Of a stretch of 64,000 bases of DNA, positions 32,679 through 41,410 are shown piece after piece; position 1 is the first letter of the stretch; each line of letters opens with the position of its first letter. The stretch covers positions 1 to 64,000 of the forward strand of contig NZ_AAMO01000007.1 in assembly GCF_000152725.1 (NCBI RefSeq). The letters run 5' to 3'. The notes beneath the pieces are model-generated. The model was not told the origin of the DNA, ran no database searches, and saw nothing but the letters and a program-made list of their open reading frames with translations. The translations under genes were made by a program, and so were the position numbers. This DNA comes from Pseudooceanicola batsensis HTCC2597. GTDB taxonomy: Bacteria; Pseudomonadota; Alphaproteobacteria; Rhodobacterales; Rhodobacteraceae.

Positions 32679-32946
32679 AGCTGTCGCCCCCGTGGACGGA
32701 CCGGTTCCGCGTCGGTGGGGTCTCCTGCAGAGACGTCATCATCACGTCGATGAAGCGTGGATCCCAGTCGGCCGCTTTCCAGAGAACCGGATAGAGGACC
32801 GCCGCGATCCCAAGCACCAGCATATGCTGCACCCAGACGAAGAGCAGCACCGACCCAAAGAGCCAGACCATGGCATACATGATCGGCAGGCCGAGGAGCT
32901 TGGGCGGGCGTACGAGGCCCAGAAAGAGCGGCGATCGTTCTGCCAC
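32668..32946 (-). CDS. virB3: Type IV secretion protein VirB3
   Basis: A 92-residue membrane protein with the family start PLFLGLVRPPKLLGLPIMY and two adjacent hydrophobic segments (about 18-55). VirB3 stays in the inner membrane with VirB4. It sits between virB2 and virB4 as in AvhB/VirB operons and overlaps virB4 by 11 bases. Confidence 0.9.
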   Translation of the reverse strand: MAERSPLFLGLVRPPKLLGLPIMYAMVWLFGSVLLFVWVQHMLVLGIAAVLYPVLWKAADWDPRFIDVMMTSLQETPPTRNRSVHGGDSYAP

Positions 32947-32958
32947 GTTCGCCTCCTC

Positions 32959-33249
32959 TCACGACCCGAAGACGGCGGCAACGATGGTCGGCGCGGCGGC
33001 AACGCCTGCGATGCCCACCAGCACCCAGAGTGCCTGGCGAAGATCGATGATGTTGAAGAACCAGCTGAGGAACACGCCGAGGACCGCGAGGGTGGCGATG
33101 ACGACGCCAAGCGGCCCGGTCAGCGCGTCCACGATGCCCTGAAGCAAGCTCTGAATCGGGGAGAGGTCGATGCTCTGGGCCAGGGCCGGTTCTGCCGCAA
33201 CGATGAGGAGAGCGGCGAGGGTGATCAGGGATTTCGTCAATGGCTTCAT
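32959..33249 (-). CDS. virB2: Type IV secretion pilin VirB2
   Basis: A 96-residue prepilin: the signal peptide ([17 protein letters not shown]) is followed by a short polar stretch and two long hydrophobic helices, the VirB2/TrbC plan. ATG 33249 overlaps the virB1 stop. The processed pilin would form the conjugative pilus. Confidence 0.9.
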   Translation of the reverse strand: MKPLTKSLITLAALLIVAAEPALAQSIDLSPIQSLLQGIVDALTGPLGVVIATLAVLGVFLSWFFNIIDLRQALWVLVGIAGVAAAPTIVAAVFGS

Positions 33250-33926
33250 GGGGACGCTCCTTCCAGCCGGTTGAAGACGGCCAGCACCCGCTGGACGTGG
33301 TTTTGGGTTTCTCGAAACGGTGGTATGCCGGAATGCTCGCGCACGGCGTCGGGACCGGCATTGTAGGCGGCGAGCGCGAGGCGCGCGTCGCCAAACTCGG
33401 CCAGCATCAAGGCGAGATAGCGCGCGGAGCCGTCGAGGTTCTGCTTCCAATCGTGAGGATCCACGCCAAGCGCGCGGGCCGTATCGGGCATCAACTGCCC
33501 GAGCCCGACCGCCCCGACATGGGAGACGGCGTGCGGATTGTACGCACTCTCGATTTCGATATTGGCTCGATAGAGGTGGAGCCAGTCCGTGACGGTGATA
33601 TCGGCTGCACGGAGCCCAGGGTGGCTCGCATAGCGCAGTCCGGTCTCCTCGATCGCGGCGAGGATATCCGGGCGTGGTGTGAGCGCGCGAGGAGTCATCG
33701 CCGCGACGCGCACCCCTTCACGTTCTTTTGCGCGGCGCTCCTCGCCCAAGATGCGCAACCCGTCTGAGGTCGAGCCAACGCCGACCCCGTCATTGTAGTT
33801 GCGCGCGAACCGTTCCTGGGCGCGCGACGGCGAAAGAGAACCGTCCCCCGCCATCACCAAAACCATGTCTGCCGATGCCGGGAGGGCCAGGAAGGAAAAG
33901 AAAAGGGCGCTAAGCCCGGCTGGCAG
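33246..33926 (-). CDS. virB1: Type IV secretion lytic transglycosylase VirB1 (start uncertain)
   Basis: An SLT-type transglycosylase. Catalytic-domain motifs are [13 protein letters not shown] (Glu catalytic), [13 protein letters not shown] and [12 protein letters not shown]. It opens peptidoglycan for the secretion channel. A clear signal peptide ([19 protein letters not shown]) lies before the first in-frame ATG at 33866, but no ATG, GTG or TTG stands directly ahead of it. A CTG at 33926, overlapping the end of the upstream gene, is the placement used here. A lost start, or translation from a rare codon coupled to the upstream gene, are both possible. Confidence 0.85.
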   Translation of the reverse strand: MPAGLSALFFSFLALPASADMVLVMAGDGSLSPSRAQERFARNYNDGVGVGSTSDGLRILGEERRAKEREGVRVAAMTPRALTPRPDILAAIEETGLRYASHPGLRAADITVTDWLHLYRANIEIESAYNPHAVSHVGAVGLGQLMPDTARALGVDPHDWKQNLDGSARYLALMLAEFGDARLALAAYNAGPDAVREHSGIPPFRETQNHVQRVLAVFNRLEGASP

Positions 33927-34266
33927 CCATCTCTTCGCTGGAAAGCTTGTGAACCGTCCGCTTGCCCTCTTCCAGGGGCACGTCGGCGTGTGAGAAACCG
34001 ATCCCTTGCAGGAAGGAGATGACCCCGGTGACGGTCTTGATTTCTCGGATCTTGATGTCGTTGCGTGAGGTTCGGGTCCGGGCCGTGACCAGAAGTTTCT
34101 CGATCCCGTCGTCGCTGACAGCGCGCATGATCCAGACCCCATGCCAGTTGGGGCCTTTCTTGAAGGCGTCTTCCTTGCAGACAACTTCGACGCGATAGCC
34201 GCTGGCGACCAGATCGCGGAATCTGGGTTCGGTGACCACATTCGGGGCTTCTTTTTCTAGGTCCAT
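33910..34266 (-). CDS. Conserved hypothetical protein at the head of the virB operon
   Basis: About 118 residues from ATG 34266, or 154 from a TTG at 34374. No recognised domain; mixed alpha/beta composition with [19 protein letters not shown] and two charged segments ([15 protein letters not shown]). It overlaps the virB1 coding region and shares its direction, so it is probably the first gene of the transfer operon. The function is unknown. Confidence 0.65.
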   Translation of the reverse strand: MDLEKEAPNVVTEPRFRDLVASGYRVEVVCKEDAFKKGPNWHGVWIMRAVSDDGIEKLLVTARTRTSRNDIKIREIKTVTGVISFLQGIGFSHADVPLEEGKRTVHKLSSEEMAASRA

Positions 34267-34410
34267 CACCCGGATCACGTTCTCCAATAGGGCGAATGAC
34301 CAGGCTTCAGGTGTTGAAACCAAGTCATACGATGATATAGTATTGACGCACAAGATAAACTTATGATGCGACAAGCGGATTGTTGCTCAATTGACGAATA
34401 GACGGTTCCC

Positions 34411-34731
34411 ATGCATTTGATCAAGAAAATAAGGGGCTTGGACGCCTTCAGGTTGTGCGTGTCGATCATGGCACAAGCTATACTTCTGGTCGCGTGCCTG
34501 GCAGGCGAAGTCTCCGCCGCGTCCTGTTTGCCGCCGCCCAGGCCGTTCGTGCCAAGCGATTCTCAAGCCGCGCGGGACTATGTCGATCTCATCCGCAGCG
34601 ACTTTGAGATCTACATGCGGGACATCCAGAGCTACTTTCGGTGCCTTGAGGTTGAGCGCGCGCGGGCGTTCGAAGAGGCGCGCGAGGTGAGCCAGGACTA
34701 CGGACGCTTCCTGGAATTGATGGACGAGTGA
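34411..34731 (+). CDS. Small secreted hypothetical protein
   Basis: 106 residues. A hydrophobic signal sequence (SIMAQAILLVACLAGEVSA) leads to a mature part rich in charged helices with two Cys. It is divergent from the virB operon. Similar small exported proteins are common beside plasmid transfer genes, but I recognise no family. Confidence 0.7.
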   Translation: MHLIKKIRGLDAFRLCVSIMAQAILLVACLAGEVSAASCLPPPRPFVPSDSQAARDYVDLIRSDFEIYMRDIQSYFRCLEVERARAFEEAREVSQDYGRFLELMDE

Positions 34732-34887
34732 ATTGGCCGCGACCTTTTCGAAGGGCCGCCGTCTTGTGAAATCTGGCCGTATCGGCGGCGTGCAGTTCGG
34801 AGTCTCTATCATCATGTAAACGCCCACTATCCACTTTTTAGATAATCTATAAGGTAGATTAGCCCTGTCACAAGAGGTTTGTGACAC

Positions 34888-35145
34888 GTGGCGAAAACGA
34901 TCAGGAGTTCGGGACATGAGGCACTTTGCGACGCTTTGATTGCGGCGCGGAAGGCGGCTGGCTTAACGCAGGCCGAGCTCGCTTTACGTCTCAGATGCCA
35001 CCAGTCCTTCGTCGCTCGTCTGGAGAGCGGAGAGCGTAGGGTCGACGTAGTTGAGTTGATCGTACTCGCGCGTGCTCTGCAGATCGATGCGGTTACGCTA
35101 CTGGCAGCGGCCGAGGCGGCGACGGAACTCGATCACCGGATTTAA
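34888..35145 (+). CDS. XRE-family helix-turn-helix regulator
   Basis: An 85-residue protein that is almost entirely one Cro/C1-type HTH (LIAARKAAGLTQAELALRL, CHQSFVARLESGERRVD). GTG start at 34888 with AGAGG about 10 bases upstream. Proteins of this kind control transfer, maintenance or toxin genes of mobile elements. No partner toxin gene was seen beside it. Confidence 0.88.
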   Translation: MAKTIRSSGHEALCDALIAARKAAGLTQAELALRLRCHQSFVARLESGERRVDVVELIVLARALQIDAVTLLAAAEAATELDHRI

Positions 35146-35285
35146 GACGAGGCGAAGGGCTGTCGCCTCGGATGGTATGACGAAATCAAGCCTCGGTGGG
35201 ACCGAAGGGCAATGATAACAAAGGATTGTTATGGGACGCTGCGATCCACGGTCTCTAATGCAGGTTTGGTGCAGAGGACAACGTC

Positions 35286-36032
35286 TTAGTAGTTCACCTG
35301 CTCGAACCCGTAATTGCCCTCATAGTCTCGCCAGTCGACGAACACCGAGCGGTGATAGATGGAGGGGCAATGATCGCCCCAACATTCCAAGCCGACATGC
35401 GCCTCGGGCAACGCGGCGACGGACGAACGAGACCAGGAAAAATCGCCCTGGATTCCATAGGAACCGAGAAGGACTGTTTCGAAACGGCTGCAATCGCTGT
35501 CGCGGGATTCGTGTTGGCGCGCATACCGAACATCGAAGACACGGATCGAGCGGATGAAGTTGAACTCCGGTCCACTGATGTCGATGTCGGCTCGGTCCTG
35601 GATCAGATGTAACGCAAACCCGTCAGGGTGAGGTAGTGGGTCGACGCCTTTCGACCGCACGACGGCAGGCAAGAGGGCGCCAGCTTTTTCGGAGTCAGGT
35701 TCCGCGAGGCTCTGGGGCAGGGGAGAAGCGTTGGAGAAGAGGATGTCAATTACACGCCGAGTGCGACCGGGGTCGTCTACAGGTTCGAAGGAGGCCCCCA
35801 TGGGGCAACGCCAGATCTGGAGGGGAGGCTCGACAGGCCATGGCGTGATCCGTCGTATGAACTCTGCACGTGCCCGGGAACAGGGCTCTGATGCCGGCCA
35901 GCCGCCGGAGAGGCAGAGCAGGATGGCGCAATCGATCGGGTAGGTCTGCGCCGACGCGCTGTTTCCACCTCCGCTCAGCGAGGCCGTTCCCGCGACGACA
36001 GCGAGAAAAAAATGACGAAGGAATTTGCGCAT
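35286..36032 (-). CDS. Secreted hypothetical protein of the transfer region
   Basis: A 248-residue protein with a signal peptide (FLAVVAGTASLSGGGNSASA) and several Cys pairs in the mature part (DCAILLC, EPCSRA, WRC, ECWGDHC), suggesting disulfide bonds in the periplasm. The segment CAILLCLSGGWPAS-CSRARAEFIRR resembles proteins often found near rhodobacterial type IV secretion genes. Its exact role is unknown. Confidence 0.75.
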   Translation of the reverse strand: MRKFLRHFFLAVVAGTASLSGGGNSASAQTYPIDCAILLCLSGGWPASEPCSRARAEFIRRITPWPVEPPLQIWRCPMGASFEPVDDPGRTRRVIDILFSNASPLPQSLAEPDSEKAGALLPAVVRSKGVDPLPHPDGFALHLIQDRADIDISGPEFNFIRSIRVFDVRYARQHESRDSDCSRFETVLLGSYGIQGDFSWSRSSVAALPEAHVGLECWGDHCPSIYHRSVFVDWRDYEGNYGFEQVNY

Positions 36033-36139
36033 ATCCAGGAGCTCGATTGACTGTGATGCAGAATCTGAGGATTACGATAATATACTATCGTCGATCGGTC
36101 AAATTCGAATTTTTGGAACTGTCTTGGAGCGCCTTGATG

Positions 36140-36538
36140 CTACAGCAGATCGGCTGAGCCCCTGAGCGACAGCTCCTCCAAAAGGTCAGTAACCTCATCG
36201 GTGGTGACAGTCTTTGCATTCGCAATCGTGTTCCGGCTTAACGGGGGATCGATATGGTGTGCCGTACGTTTGGGATCGAGCCAGAGGATGGACAGTTCTG
36301 ACGTATTCCAGCGATAGACCCAACCAACGGTTCGATCACTGCGACCGTCAACAAGCCGCGCGACCGGAACCGCTTCTTCCTTTTCGATGCTCACCGGTTC
36401 GTGTCCGCCTTTTCTGCTTCGGTTCTTCAGTCCTATTCGGCTGGGACGTTCCCGTGATCTGATTTCGGTCGAACTTATTCCTGGCTCGTTAAAAAGGGGC
36501 GACACCGACCGCGTCGGTGCCGCCAGAGGTTCGCCCAC
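36140..36538 (-). CDS. Hypothetical protein
   Basis: 132 residues without a recognised domain. The central part (TVGWVYRWNTSELSILWLD) looks like genuine folded protein, while the first 50 residues are basic and low in complexity, so the true start may lie further in. It closes the transfer-associated block before the catabolic genes. Confidence 0.45.
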   Translation of the reverse strand: MGEPLAAPTRSVSPLFNEPGISSTEIRSRERPSRIGLKNRSRKGGHEPVSIEKEEAVPVARLVDGRSDRTVGWVYRWNTSELSILWLDPKRTAHHIDPPLSRNTIANAKTVTTDEVTDLLEELSLRGSADLL

Positions 36539-36602
36539 AGGGAGGTGGTAGAGGGCGAAACCTATTGAAAATAGGGGAATTTCGTGTTGCGCATAATCAT
36601 TC

Positions 36603-37421
36603 TTATGTTAATTTCCAGACCCCGCCATCTTGTACCACCCGCGACTCAGACAACAGCTTCTCCAGATGCGCCGCAACGTTTCGTCCTGCGGCCATTGCGA
36701 TTTGTGGGTCGGTTTTCTGGTAGACGGAAGCGGCGATATTCTGGACCGAATCCGGGGTGTTTGAGAGGTGGGCGAGGATCTCCGCCTCGCGACGCATGCG
36801 GTTGGAAAGCAACCGTTTGACGTAAGGTTGCGGATCCCGGAGTATAGGTCCGTGCCCCGGAAAGTAGATCCTATCGTCGCGCTCAATCAGCCGCTGTAGC
36901 TGCGCGCAGTAGTCGTGCATGTTTCCGTCAGGGGGGCTGACGATCGAACTGTTCCAACTCATAACGTGGTCGCCCGTGAAGAGCACTCCGTCAGGTCTCG
37001 CGAAACAAAGGTGGTCGCTCGCGTGACCAGGTGTGTGCAGGACGGTAAGACCGGCAATGACCTGTCCGTCCTCCAGAAACCGGTCAGGTCGAAATGCATC
37101 GTCAGGGAATGCCCGTGAGGCATAAACAGGTGCGTCTGTCCGTGCTCGCAGGGCTGGGACGACTCCAAAATGATCAGAATGGTGGTGTGTGAGCAGAATC
37201 CCGGATGGTTTGGCCCCCAAATTTTCGATGATTGCCCCGAAATGTGTACTGTCTTCTGCTGGGCCGGGGTCGATTATGAACCGACCATCAGGCGTATCAA
37301 TGATGTAGCTATTTGTCCCGTGGTAGGTCATCTTTCCGGGATTGTTCGCGACGATCCTCAGAATTCCAGGGGCCAATTCGACTCCCTTCGCGCGGCAAGG
37401 CTCCGGCTCTGAGAAAAACAT
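36603..37421 (-). CDS. MBL-fold metallohydrolase
   Basis: A 272-residue metallo-beta-lactamase-fold protein. The metal motif THHHSDHFG (about 78-86) gives the HxHxDH site, with HTPGH and GDHVMSW further on and a C-terminal winged-helix-like tail as in LACTB2/glyoxalase II relatives. ATG 37421 is chosen; 37436 and 37478 are upstream options. Its place beside CoA enzymes would fit thioester or lactone hydrolysis, but that is a guess. Confidence 0.88.
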   Translation of the reverse strand: MFFSEPEPCRAKGVELAPGILRIVANNPGKMTYHGTNSYIIDTPDGRFIIDPGPAEDSTHFGAIIENLGAKPSGILLTHHHSDHFGVVPALRARTDAPVYASRAFPDDAFRPDRFLEDGQVIAGLTVLHTPGHASDHLCFARPDGVLFTGDHVMSWNSSIVSPPDGNMHDYCAQLQRLIERDDRIYFPGHGPILRDPQPYVKRLLSNRMRREAEILAHLSNTPDSVQNIAASVYQKTDPQIAMAAGRNVAAHLEKLLSESRVVQDGGVWKLT

Positions 37422-37575
37422 GCTGCTTCTTTTCATTGTGTGCGACCAGTTATTGATTGCGAACAATCCGGTTCGCACAGTTTTGTGCGTTGCTCTCGCA
37501 TGGCGCCGGAAACCTCAGGCTGGCGTCCGGTGCCTACCAAATCTGGCATCGGACCATTTCAACTTATATCGGACT

Positions 37576-37612
37576 AAGACCGTATGAGACTAAAACAGTC
37601 TGATACGGTCTT
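37576..37612 (-). terminator. Long near-perfect hairpin after bioY
   Basis: Arms AAGACCGTAT-G-AGACT and AGTCT-G-ATACGGTCTT around a 5-base loop: 15 pairs with one G-G mismatch. It lies 11 bases past the bioY stop on the minus strand. There is no long U-tract, so it may terminate weakly or protect the transcript end. Confidence 0.6.
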
Positions 37613-37622
37613 GGGCTGGCAG

Positions 37623-38189
37623 TCACACAGCGCGGCGATTATGGTAAGCAGAATACAGAACTACAGCAATTGTCGCCTTCGTCAGATCCCCGATCAGGAA
37701 TGGGTAAAGCCCGGCGTTCAGCAATTTCTCGCCATAACCGACAAAGCCACCCAACCAGAACAGCCCTGCGCAATACATGAGTATCGAGCCCGAAAAGACC
37801 GCGACAGATGCTCTGAATGAAGGCCAAAGTCCTTGCAGTGCTTGAACAACCCAACCGGCAGCCGCCGCTGCAAGTGCGAAGCCTACCAGGTATCCGCCTG
37901 TGGGACCCGCGATATATGCCAGTCCTGCCGGAGCCGGAGGCGTGCCTGCGAAGACCGGCAGGCCAAGCAGACCTTCAAAAAGGTATGTCACAACAACAAG
38001 ACTACTACGCACCGGCCCCAGGAAAAGACCCAGACCCAAGACAACCAAGGTCTGTGTAGACATAGGTACGGGGTAGAACGGCACCACGATTTTGGCGGAT
38101 ATTGTCAGAAGAATTGTGCCGACGAGTATTATCGAGATCTCTCGGGTCAGTCTTGCGACTGATCGGCTTTGAGTGGTTTCCAGATTCAT
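37623..38189 (-). CDS. bioY: Biotin transporter substrate-binding subunit BioY
   Basis: A 188-residue integral membrane protein with about six hydrophobic segments and the BioY family motifs VPFYPVPMSTQTLVVL and GPTGGYLVGF. BioY binds biotin as the S-component of an ECF importer, or works alone in some Proteobacteria. No bioM or bioN is present. It follows the carboxylase operon in the same direction, which suggests biotin supply for the two biotin enzymes encoded nearby. Confidence 0.95.
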   Translation of the reverse strand: MNLETTQSRSVARLTREISIILVGTILLTISAKIVVPFYPVPMSTQTLVVLGLGLFLGPVRSSLVVVTYLFEGLLGLPVFAGTPPAPAGLAYIAGPTGGYLVGFALAAAAAGWVVQALQGLWPSFRASVAVFSGSILMYCAGLFWLGGFVGYGEKLLNAGLYPFLIGDLTKATIAVVLYSAYHNRRAV

Positions 38190-38237
38190 CTTTTTCGTCC
38201 TTGTTTCTGTAGATTGTTACTTTTTTGGATAGTAAGC

Positions 38238-39404
38238 TCACATGCGCTTGGCGACTTCTTCCAACATGACTTCGCTCGCCCCGCCGCCGATGGCCTGCAC
38301 ACGGGCATCGCGTGACATGCGTTCCACCGGTGTTTCGCGCATATAGCCCATACCGCCATGAAACTGGACGCAGTCATAGAGCACGCTGTTCACCAGTTCG
38401 CCGCAATAGGCTTTGACCATCGAGACCTCTTTCACGCAGTCACGGCCCGCGGCATCCAAACCGGCGGCGTGATAGACCAGCTGACGCCCTGCCACGATCC
38501 GCGTCTGACAGTCGGCCAGTCGCTGGCGCACGGCCTGCTTGTCCCAAAGAGCGCCGCCAAAGGCCTTGCGCTGCTTGACGTAATCCACAGTTATGTCCAG
38601 CGCGGTTTGCGCCTCGGCACAGGCCATCGCACCCAGCACGATGCGTTCGTTCTGGAAGTTCTTCATTACCGAATAGAAGCCGTGGTTGACCTCGCCCAAA
38701 ACGTTTTCGGTCGGGATGCGGACTTCTTCGAAGATCAGTTCGGCAGTGTCCGAGCACAGCCAGCCGGTCTTATTCAACGCCCGGCCCACCGAAAAGCCCG
38801 GCGTGCCCTTTTCGACCGCGAACATGGTGATCCCGCGCGACCCCTTGGCATCGGGATCGGTCTTGGCACCGACAAAGTAGAGATCGCCATGCACGCCGTT
38901 GGTGATGAACATCTTGGTGCCGTTCAGCACCCAGTCCGACCCGTCCTGCACCGCGCGGGTGCGCATGCCGGCCACGTCCGAGCCCGCGCCCGGTTCAGTC
39001 ACAGCAACGGCGGTGATCATTTCGCCCGAGACGATCGACGGCATCCAGCGCGCCTTCTGTTCGGGCGTGCCGGCGTTTTCCAGATGCGGCGAGGCCATGT
39101 CGGTGTGGACCAGAACCGTGGCCGAGAACCCGCCGAAAGTGGATCGCCCGACCTCTTCGGCCAAAACCACGCTGGACATCACGTCCAGCCCCGCGCCGCC
39201 ATACTGTTCGTCATAGCGCATCCCCAGCACGCCGAGATCACCCATCCGGCGCAGCACGTCGCGGGGTACCTTGCCCTCCTCCTCCCAAGGCTCGGCCTTG
39301 GCGATCACCTCGGCTTCAATGAACCGGCGCAACTGGTTGCGGATCAACTCGAGGTCTTCGTTGAGCGGGCCGGTGACCTGAGTAATGCTGTCTTGTCTGG
39401 TCAT
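38238..39404 (-). CDS. Acyl-CoA dehydrogenase (citronellyl/isovaleryl type)
   Basis: A 388-residue enzyme with VTEPGAGSDVAGMRT, FITNGVHGDLYFV, and the ending AIGGGASEVMLEEVAKRM. A Glu in FQNERIVL takes the isovaleryl-type catalytic position, while the C-terminal one is Gly. The IGGGASEVML ending is of the kind seen in citronellyl-CoA dehydrogenase (AtuD-like) proteins. It would form the enoyl-CoA that the adjacent carboxylase uses. ATG 39404 overlaps the carboxylase stop (ATGA). Last enzyme gene of the operon that starts with the TetR gene at 44443. Confidence 0.88.
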   Translation of the reverse strand: MTRQDSITQVTGPLNEDLELIRNQLRRFIEAEVIAKAEPWEEEGKVPRDVLRRMGDLGVLGMRYDEQYGGAGLDVMSSVVLAEEVGRSTFGGFSATVLVHTDMASPHLENAGTPEQKARWMPSIVSGEMITAVAVTEPGAGSDVAGMRTRAVQDGSDWVLNGTKMFITNGVHGDLYFVGAKTDPDAKGSRGITMFAVEKGTPGFSVGRALNKTGWLCSDTAELIFEEVRIPTENVLGEVNHGFYSVMKNFQNERIVLGAMACAEAQTALDITVDYVKQRKAFGGALWDKQAVRQRLADCQTRIVAGRQLVYHAAGLDAAGRDCVKEVSMVKAYCGELVNSVLYDCVQFHGGMGYMRETPVERMSRDARVQAIGGGASEVMLEEVAKRM

Positions 39405-41410
39405 GTGTTTTCCTCTGGATCGAGTTTGATAAGTGGGGCGTGCCCGGCGACCGTATCGCCGGGTGCACAATAGATTTCAGTCACCACGCCCGCGACCGGC
39501 GCGGGCAGGCTTTGCAACAGCTTCATGGCCTCAAGCACCACCAGCGTGTCACCGGCTTTGACGCGGTCGCCGAGTGCGACGCGCACCTCGGCCACGGCGC
39601 CGGGCATGGGTGCGGACAACAGGTCAGCGACGCCAGACCCGCCGGTGGCACGTTGCAGATGCTGGTCTTCCAGCGTGCGCAGGTCTGTCGCGGTCATTCC
39701 AGCAGGGGTTTGCAGGTGCACTCGCCAGTGACTCGGCGCGCGCGCGACGTAAGCGATGCGCGAAAACGGAACCCCGTCGATGCGTCCGTTCAGACGGTCC
39801 CCTGTCAGGGCGGCGGTTTCGACCGTGACGGTCTGGCCGCCTGGCGGCACGGCGGCGAATACTGTTCCGGAGCCGGTCACGCGGATCGGGTCGTCTTTGG
39901 TTGTATCCCAATAGGATGCCGCACCGGGCCGTCCGCCAGGGGCGGTGATCCGCCATGACCCAAGGCTTTCCCAGGGCGACGCGCCCGCCGCCGCTGGCGC
40001 GAGATGCAGGTGCAGCGCAATCGCGGCAAGGGCCATGTCCCGGGGACCGGGGGTCGGGCGTGTCCAGCCATCGGGGAACATCTCAGGCAAACCCGAGGTA
40101 TGGTGCCGGAACGCCTCAAAATCCGGATGAGCCAGTAACGCGCGCTGATAGGCCAGGTTCAGGCCGATGCCGCCGACAGCAAAAGCATCCATTGCGACGA
40201 CCGCCCGGCGGATCGCACCGGCCCGGTCCGGCGCGTGGACGATCAGCTTGGCAATCATGGAATCGTAGTGGTGGCCGACGACCGAACCGCACTCTACCCC
40301 AGTGTCCAGCCGCACATCCGCAGGCGGTGCCCAAAGGGTGATCTCGCCCGTTTCGGGGCGGAAATTCTCGGCCGGGTTTTCGGCGGCGATGCGGATTTCA
40401 ATCGCGTGCCCGTCGAATTTCACATCCGATTGCGCCAGTGTCAGCGGCTCGCCCCGCGCGATGCGCAACTGCCATTCAACAAGGTCGATGCCGGTGATTG
40501 CCTCAGTCACGGGGTGTTCGACCTGCAAGCGGGTGTTCATTTCAAGAAAGAAATATTCGCCGCGGGCCGGATCATAGAGGTATTCCACAGTCCCGGCGGA
40601 GCGATAACCGATCGCCTGCGCCAGCCGCACAGCCGCCGCGCGCATGTCGTCGCGCACAGCCTCGGGCAGATCGGCGGCGGGGGCCTCTTCGATCAGCTTT
40701 TGGTGGTTGCGCTGAAGCGAACAGTCGCGGTCGCCCAGATGCAGCACGGTGCCGTGGGTATCGCCCAGAACCTGCACTTCGACGTGGCGGGCACGGGGCG
40801 CGTAGCGTTCAAGGAACACCGCCGGATCGCCAAAGGCCCCCTGGGCCTCCGCCCGGGCGGAGGCAATCGCCTCGGGCGCCTCGCCCAGATCGGTGACAAG
40901 ACGCATGCCGCGCCCGCCCCCGCCGGCGCTGGCCTTGACGAGAAAGGGGCTGCCTAGCGCCTCAACCTCTTCCAGCAGGCGCGCGTCAGATTGATCTTCT
41001 CCGCGATAGCCGGGCAAGACGGGCACGCCTGCCGCTTCGGCAGCCGCCTTGGCCTCGATTTTCGACCCCATCATGGAAATTGCATCGGGTTCCGGCCCGA
41101 TGAACACAAGGCCCGCCGCCTCGACCGCCGCCGCGAAACCGGCATTCTCAGACAGAAAACCATAGCCCGGGTGCACCGCACCCGCGCCCGTCGCCCGCGC
41201 GGCCTCAAGGATGGCCTCGACGTTCAAATAACTGTCCGACGGGGCGGCTCCGCCGATGCAGACGGCATGATCGGCCTCGGCCACGAAGGGCGCGTCGCGG
41301 TCCGCCTCTGAGAACACCGCTACGTTTTCCAGCCCCAGTTTGCGGCACCCGCGCTGGATGCGCCGGGCAATCTCGCCCCGGTTGGCGATCAAAACGCGGG
41401 TGAAGCTCAT
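39401..41410 (-). CDS. Acyl-CoA carboxylase alpha subunit (biotin carboxylase + biotin carrier)
   Basis: A 669-residue protein of the methylcrotonyl/geranyl-CoA carboxylase type. Biotin carboxylase domain (1-450): VLIANRGEIARRI, GGGGRGMRL, MNTRLQVEHPVTE. A BT-like linker follows, then a C-terminal biotinyl domain with EAMKL, Lys 630 being the predicted biotin site (AMKL instead of AMKM). Start overlaps the hydratase stop. Together with the beta subunit at 42211 it should carboxylate a 3-methyl-branched 2-enoyl-CoA. LiuD- and AtuF-like functions cannot be told apart by eye. Confidence 0.92.
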   Translation of the reverse strand: MSFTRVLIANRGEIARRIQRGCRKLGLENVAVFSEADRDAPFVAEADHAVCIGGAAPSDSYLNVEAILEAARATGAGAVHPGYGFLSENAGFAAAVEAAGLVFIGPEPDAISMMGSKIEAKAAAEAAGVPVLPGYRGEDQSDARLLEEVEALGSPFLVKASAGGGGRGMRLVTDLGEAPEAIASARAEAQGAFGDPAVFLERYAPRARHVEVQVLGDTHGTVLHLGDRDCSLQRNHQKLIEEAPAADLPEAVRDDMRAAAVRLAQAIGYRSAGTVEYLYDPARGEYFFLEMNTRLQVEHPVTEAITGIDLVEWQLRIARGEPLTLAQSDVKFDGHAIEIRIAAENPAENFRPETGEITLWAPPADVRLDTGVECGSVVGHHYDSMIAKLIVHAPDRAGAIRRAVVAMDAFAVGGIGLNLAYQRALLAHPDFEAFRHHTSGLPEMFPDGWTRPTPGPRDMALAAIALHLHLAPAAAGASPWESLGSWRITAPGGRPGAASYWDTTKDDPIRVTGSGTVFAAVPPGGQTVTVETAALTGDRLNGRIDGVPFSRIAYVARAPSHWRVHLQTPAGMTATDLRTLEDQHLQRATGGSGVADLLSAPMPGAVAEVRVALGDRVKAGDTLVVLEAMKLLQSLPAPVAGVVTEIYCAPGDTVAGHAPLIKLDPEENT

